Positions 59,501 through 64,000 of a DNA stretch of 64,000 bases are shown here, one piece after another; positions within the stretch are counted from its first letter, which is position 1, and the number at the start of each line of letters is the position of its first letter. This DNA comes from Certhia americana (taxonomy: Eukaryota > Chordata > Aves > Passeriformes > Certhiidae). Under the pieces are notes generated by a model. The model saw only the letters and a program-made list of their open reading frames with translations, was not told where the DNA came from and did no database searches. Where the stretch lies: positions 108,128,944 to 108,192,943 of the forward strand of contig CM031858.1 in assembly GCA_018697195.1 (NCBI GenBank). The letters are read 5' to 3'. Both the position numbers and the translations under genes were made by a program.

Positions 59501-62119
59501 ACAAGAGAGTATTTACAGGACTGGAAACTACATGATGATATTTCAGTGACCCACAACATTTGATATCTTGATCCTTTGATCTGTTGTGTATCTACTGCAG
59601 AAGATATGCCAAATTATTGAAAGTATGAGATCTTAGGCACATCTGTAGAATCTGTGTGCACCTGCCACACATAAAATGCATTTCTTTGGGTTCCACTTGG
59701 CATTTGAACATGAAAAATGGGCATCTTTGCATTCTGAGCAGCTTGTGAACCCAGTTGCAGTTATCAATTTTGCATGCACGTAGGCTCTTTAGGTAATAAA
59801 TGAAACATGCTATTCAATAGGGATGAGCAGTTAAATGTCTATGCTTCTGAGAAAAACTAATAAATAATGTGTCTTGTGTTGAAAAGAAGTCAGGAAGATG
59901 TTTAATTCCAGAAATATAATTTGGTATTCAGCTACAATATTTTTATACTAAATTGCATATGTCTCAAAAATAGCATTACTAAATCATAGTTTAATTCCTA
60001 TGTTCTAACTATGACTACTAAAGTGTCCATATGTCACCTGTCATACTGGATTTTTAATTCCTGTTCTTTTCTTGATCCTTAAATTATATGGCTTTTGCAT
60101 TCTCCCGCTCCCAAAAGCAGTCCTTCTGTTCAAGCTACAGAGAACCATATTTTTAGGGCTGGAAATGGCTGGTTCACTTCTTCTCAGCAGTTAAAATGGC
60201 AGTTCCTATGTGTGCATATGTCCTAAAGCAGGAAGTGCATGGTCCCATCACTGCAACACTTACACCTCCTCAACCACTGGTCCCAGATGTCAAAAGTACA
60301 TGTCATATTTTAAAGTGTAAAATAAGCGGGGATGGCTATTAATGCTGCCGAAAAACTACTGCATCATACTTCTCTGCTGATGGGGTAAACCTTCTATCAC
60401 CAGCAATTAGATTAGAAAAATGCATTTTCATTTTTTAAATTCCACCTTTCTTCCTTCTTCTGGCCTTGTCAGAAGGCACGTACTGGGTAAGAAGAACCTA
60501 CTGCAATTGTTGTGATACAATGATTTTGAAAATTATCAGTTGAAAACAGGCAAGCAATTAGAGTAAAACTTCATTACATTATTTTTAGGTGCCATTTTGA
60601 ACAGAATATCAGCAATTTTAATGACAACAATTCTGTGACATCTGACACCAATCACATGAGACACATTCTGCTGCTTTAAGTCCCCCAAATACAGGTTCCT
60701 TCCCTAACAGTATTTCTGTTCAAAACCAGTGGCAGCAGAATGCGACAAAAATCTAATGTTTCATTATTAAAAATCTTCTTTTAAAAACCAAAAATATTTT
60801 ATTGTGATGGGTGTATCTTTCTGGTATGGTGAAATAAGAGGAGAGATAAATGGACTTGATACAGCTAATATTTTCCACTGTACATAATTTTTGGTAGGTA
60901 AGACACTCTGCCACCTAAGAGGATGATAATTCATAGTAATCATCTCTGCAAACCTTGCTCACATCATTGTTGTTGCTCTGTGTTAGCAGATGAAGAAACA
61001 GTAAAGAAACAGTACATTCATATTGCACACATATGCATGCATACCTAGATGCATACACACACACACACACGTAACCCTTATTCAGTGTATGCAGAAATAG
61101 TTCTATGAAATGTAGCATTCCCAACCATGCTGTGTATCCATCTCCTAAGCCAGAGGAATGAGTTACACCAGCTCCATCCATGCACTGGGCCAAAGTGAGC
61201 AGAGGTTACCAGCAGCAGAGACTCTGCACAAGTATAGAGGAGATATGGGCCAGGTAAATTCCTTACTCATGTACCAGGAGACCTACTGTTTAAATATAGA
61301 AATGTATGTTTTTAACAGTTACTCTTTTATCAAACCCTTCTGTCCTGAGGGCTCCTGATGATGTCAATGAGAGTTTTGTGTGAACAGGGATTTTGGGACA
61401 TGGCTCATAATAGAAAAGATGATTGATGTAAGTGAGAATACAGAAGTATTGATCGGTTGATCTGTCCAAAACCAGTTTGACATAGGTCCAGTTGGCAGAT
61501 ACCAATATGAGGAAAAAAAATATGGGCATTTATCTCCTGGGACATACAAACTTGCCTCTTGAACGAACAGACTGCATAACATCCTAATGCACTTGGCCAG
61601 CACAGCAGCCAGCAAGATTACCCTTTGTAGACTTTGAAATGAAACACCCTTCACCCTGTTTATGCTTCATGCATGATTAAGTGCAAAGAAAGCAAGCCAT
61701 ATCGGTACGACAATCTGTCAAGGAGAGGAACCTCTTGCACAATGATAAAGCAAACGTCTAAACACATTTTCAGTGTAAAACCTTTTGTGTTGTTTATAGA
61801 GTATTACATGAAAACTGTGTTAAAAGGACATTAAGGCAGAAACCCCAAGCTTCTCAAAGTAAGGAAATAATGGAATTCAGACTGCTTGTGAAACAAACAT
61901 TTTGTGCTTTTGGTAATGTTCATTATTACCCAGGAATTAGATAACTGCATGCTGTATCATTGCACTGGACCCAGGCTTTTCTCAGACCAGAATATCAATA
62001 GTGCTCAGTGAGTTAGAGGCTATTCAGTATTTGGATTTAGCCTCATTATTCAGTGAATTTTTATTTATTTACTCACATACCTATGTACTATGTACTCATA
62101 TATCTATGCTCTACAATGC
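56565..62119. other. Mostly unique sequence, no gene seen
   Basis: Contains a pyrimidine patch (57080-57105) flanked by an 8-bp inverted repeat, a GC-richer patch with a few CpG (59020-59120), and a CA microsatellite described separately. Open frames reach 97 codons (56413-56706, minus) without recognisable motifs. Confidence 0.5.
61024..61070. repeat. CA/CATA microsatellite
   Basis: Degenerate ACACAT/GCATGC text leads into an uninterrupted (AC)8 run (61055-61070). Confidence 0.9.
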
Positions 62120-62139
62120 CACTTCAGACTCTAGCGTTG

Positions 62140-63165
62140 TCGTAAGTTGATGGAAAAAACCATATTAGAAGGGACCTCACAAAGTCTTTCATCCAATTGA
62201 AAGAAGGGTCAGTTGTAAGAAAAGATGTGGTTGCTCACAAACTCTCTGGGCAACTTAGTTCACTGCCTCTTTTTAAAAAAAAGGTTCTCCTTAAATGCAG
62301 ACTCAACCTTTCCTGATTCCATTATCCCCACTGCCTTTTGCAACCTCCCCAAAGATGCTGGGGTGGGGGGGGATTCTTTTAAGTGCTCCCAAAGTTGCCT
62401 CTTTTGCAGACAGAGACAGTCCTGCTCCTTCAGCTCCTCCTCACAGGGTGAGTGCTGAAGTCCCACTTAGTGGCCTGTTGAACTCCCTCCACTTTATCAA
62501 TGTCTTGTCTTCACTGGGCAGGGAAGGGCAGAGAAGGTCACACTACTATAGATGTAGTGCAATGAGTGTTGAGTAGAAATGCATAATCACTTTCCTGAAC
62601 CTACTGCTTGTGCTCTGGTTAATGCGACCCAAGTTATTTTGGGCCTTCTTTACAGGCATTGCACAATGCTGGCTCATTGTCAGTGTGATGTTCCCCAAGA
62701 TCCTCAGGTCCTTTCCTGCAGAGGTACTCCCCAGACAGCCCCTAGACTACATTTTATGGCAGGATTTTTCTTCACAGGTGCAGAGCTGTACATTTGTCCT
62801 TGCTGAATTTCATTAGATTCCTGTCAGTTTATTTAGGTCCCTGTGGATGGCAATTCTGCACTCAAGGGTATAAGCAGTCCTTTCCAATCTTCTGTGACCT
62901 GCAAACATGATAAGAGTACACACCATCATCTAATCTAAAACATCAATAAAGATAACAGGATGGTCCCCAGGATAGATCCCTACTCTAGAAGGTAGTTACA
63001 GGTACACTGGTAGAGTGAATCTGTTAGAGCCTGCCTCATGTGACCCATCATCTAACCATTTTTTTAACCATCTAGCTGTGAACCCAGTCAGACCATAATG
63101 TCCTGTGAATGCTGCCATCTCCACCTTCAAAATAAATGGATTCTGGGTGAAGGCATTTGCCACTG
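62140..63165 (-). mobile_element. CR1 LINE, about 1 kb, minus strand, old and diverged
   Basis: The longest CR1 copy here. From left (3') to right (5') it shows the 3'UTR text 'agaagggacctcacaaagtc' and 'ctctgggcaacttagttcac', then the coding part. On the minus strand the conceptual translation, read across frameshifts and stops, still follows the C-terminal RT region of CR1 (a segment near 62,600-62,700 reads like GKDLRILGNITLTMSQHCA, the CR1 'EKDLGVLVD' region). Near 62,900 the catalytic FADD box has decayed to FAGH. Upstream parts at 63,060-63,100 still fit the RT. Many indels and stops show it is dead and older than the copies at 13,839 and 40,715. Confidence 0.8.
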
Positions 63166-63329
63166 CTAGAAGAGTGTCCCTCTGTTCTGCATCCCTTCAT
63201 ACAGGACTACATACCAACCAGAATGCCCCTGCCTGTGCCTCACTTGTCTCATGAACACTGGTGCTGCTGCACACTCCTGCCCCAGGGCCTCTTTCATAGC
63301 AAATAAACAATATTACTTATTTTTTTATT

Positions 63330-63700
63330 GTGCAATGTGTGGTTCTGTGACTCGTACTGCACACTCTTCAGTTCTTCTGATTAGACATGCGGGTATTTCA
63401 GCACAAGCTTTTCTGTGGAGCTCACTTCTGCCACATGCAAGTAGCAATGCTTTAATCTCTGTAGCCCCCGGGAAAGGTAAGGCGGTGGATGTGGAATAGT
63501 TCAGATTTGGAATTGTCCCCACTGATTTCAAGTTATATTTAAAATGTGTAAGTCTGGTTATTCACAGGATTTAGCTTTCCGTAGCACATTATGCATTCGG
63601 GTAACAACTCTCAGAAGTTTTTAGATGGGCCCAGGAATAGCCTTAGAGGCTAAATTTGCGCACCCGGGAAGTGAGAAACACATACCGAGAATTATTCAAA
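63330..63700. promoter_or_regulatory. CpG-containing cluster near the window's right edge
   Basis: About nine CpG fall within 340 bp (for example ACTCGTAC, ATGCGGGT, CCCCGGGAA, TGCGCACCCGGGA, TACCGAG), against very few in neighbouring DNA. A donor-like GGAAAG|GTAAGG lies at 63471-63482, with an acceptor-like CACACTCTTCAG ending at 63372. No repeat is recognised. Regulatory or exonic function is inference. Confidence 0.3.
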
Positions 63701-63762
63701 CATGCAGACATCTGTCTTTGGAGCTGTCTGTCAACCACCACCTCTCTCTACTGAATGCACAG

Positions 63763-63933
63763 AGCATTTGGGCTCTGAATTTTGGACAGTTTTGGGGAGT
63801 TTGGTTTCAGAGCCCCTGGTAGACTATAGCTCTCTAAGGGAGCACTGAAAGCTACACAGCTGTGTTACTGCAGCTCTATCCTCACTCAAGAGAGGACACC
63901 TTCTTTCTGCATTATATCAGCAGGCATCTACAG
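63763..63933 (+). other. Candidate noncoding exon (splice-site-like boundaries)
   Basis: The stretch is bounded by a polypyrimidine/acceptor-like sequence ending CTGAATGCACAG at 63762 and a strong donor-like CAG|GTAAGAG at 63931-63940. Its 171 bp contain in-frame stops in all three plus-strand frames, so it could only be a noncoding or untranslated exon. Splice-like pairs occur by chance, and no transcript evidence is available. Confidence 0.2.
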
Positions 63934-64000
63934 GTAAGAGATGCTTTCAGAAGTGTTCCTGCCTAATTCCCTGAACATAATCCACCCATTCATTGACCAG

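Noticed and set aside
62360..62372. G-run as a quadruplex
   Set aside because: Only GGGG-T-GGGGGGGG; it does not give four separate runs of three with loops.

Overview
The window looks like nuclear DNA from a bird, most likely a passerine, and probably from a gene-poor or intronic part of a large chromosome. It is A+T-rich and CpG-poor. I found no operons, ribosome binding sites, tRNA genes, rRNA genes or CRISPR arrays. The interspersed repeats are mainly CR1 (chicken repeat 1) LINE fragments, some with the characteristic avian 3' end (ATTCTATGATTC or its reverse complement). There are also two solo-LTR-like blocks of avian type and faint remains of older amniote repeats. The bird assignment is established knowledge of these families applied from memory; no database was searched.

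I support no protein-coding gene. The longest open frames are about 180 codons (15819-16361 +), 165 codons (7305-7802 -), 163 codons (36994-37485 +) and 156 codons (29664-30134 +). A stop is expected about every 16 codons per frame at this base composition, so the longest chance frame in 64 kb on both strands should be roughly 140-180 codons. None of these frames shows a family I recognise. Short exons of a spliced gene or lncRNA cannot be excluded. The best exon-like signals lie at the right edge (63373-63476 and 63763-63933), where every frame of the stronger candidate contains stops.

Layout. 0-13.8 kb: unique sequence, a minus-strand CR1 at 3.9 kb, two possible MIR-like SINE remnants and a motif-rich block near 6.9-7.1 kb. 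13.8-14.3 kb: a plus-strand CR1 with an intact 3' end. 15.7-16.6 kb: a T26 tract, a G-quadruplex-capable run and a perfect 12-bp inverted repeat. 21.8-22.3 kb: a minus-strand LTR. 24.8-25.1 kb: an ancient CR1 3' end. 35.0-35.7 kb: an AP-1/GATA motif cluster and an internal CR1 piece. 37.3-38.9 kb: a repeat cluster with a minus-strand LTR, a CR1 3' tail and an ancient CR1. 40.3-40.9 kb: a perfect 14-bp hairpin and a minus-strand CR1. 45.3-45.8 kb: a T23 tract and a TA/CA microsatellite. 51.2-51.5 kb: a CpG-retaining block. 56.0-56.4 kb: a possible poly(A)-tailed retroinsertion. 62.1-63.2 kb: the longest CR1, about 1 kb, minus strand. 63.3-63.9 kb: a CpG cluster with splice-like sites.

There is no set of genes working together here. 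Functional content, if any, is most likely regulatory. The two CpG-retaining blocks and the motif clusters are the places to look. I saw nothing that amounts to a new biological system.
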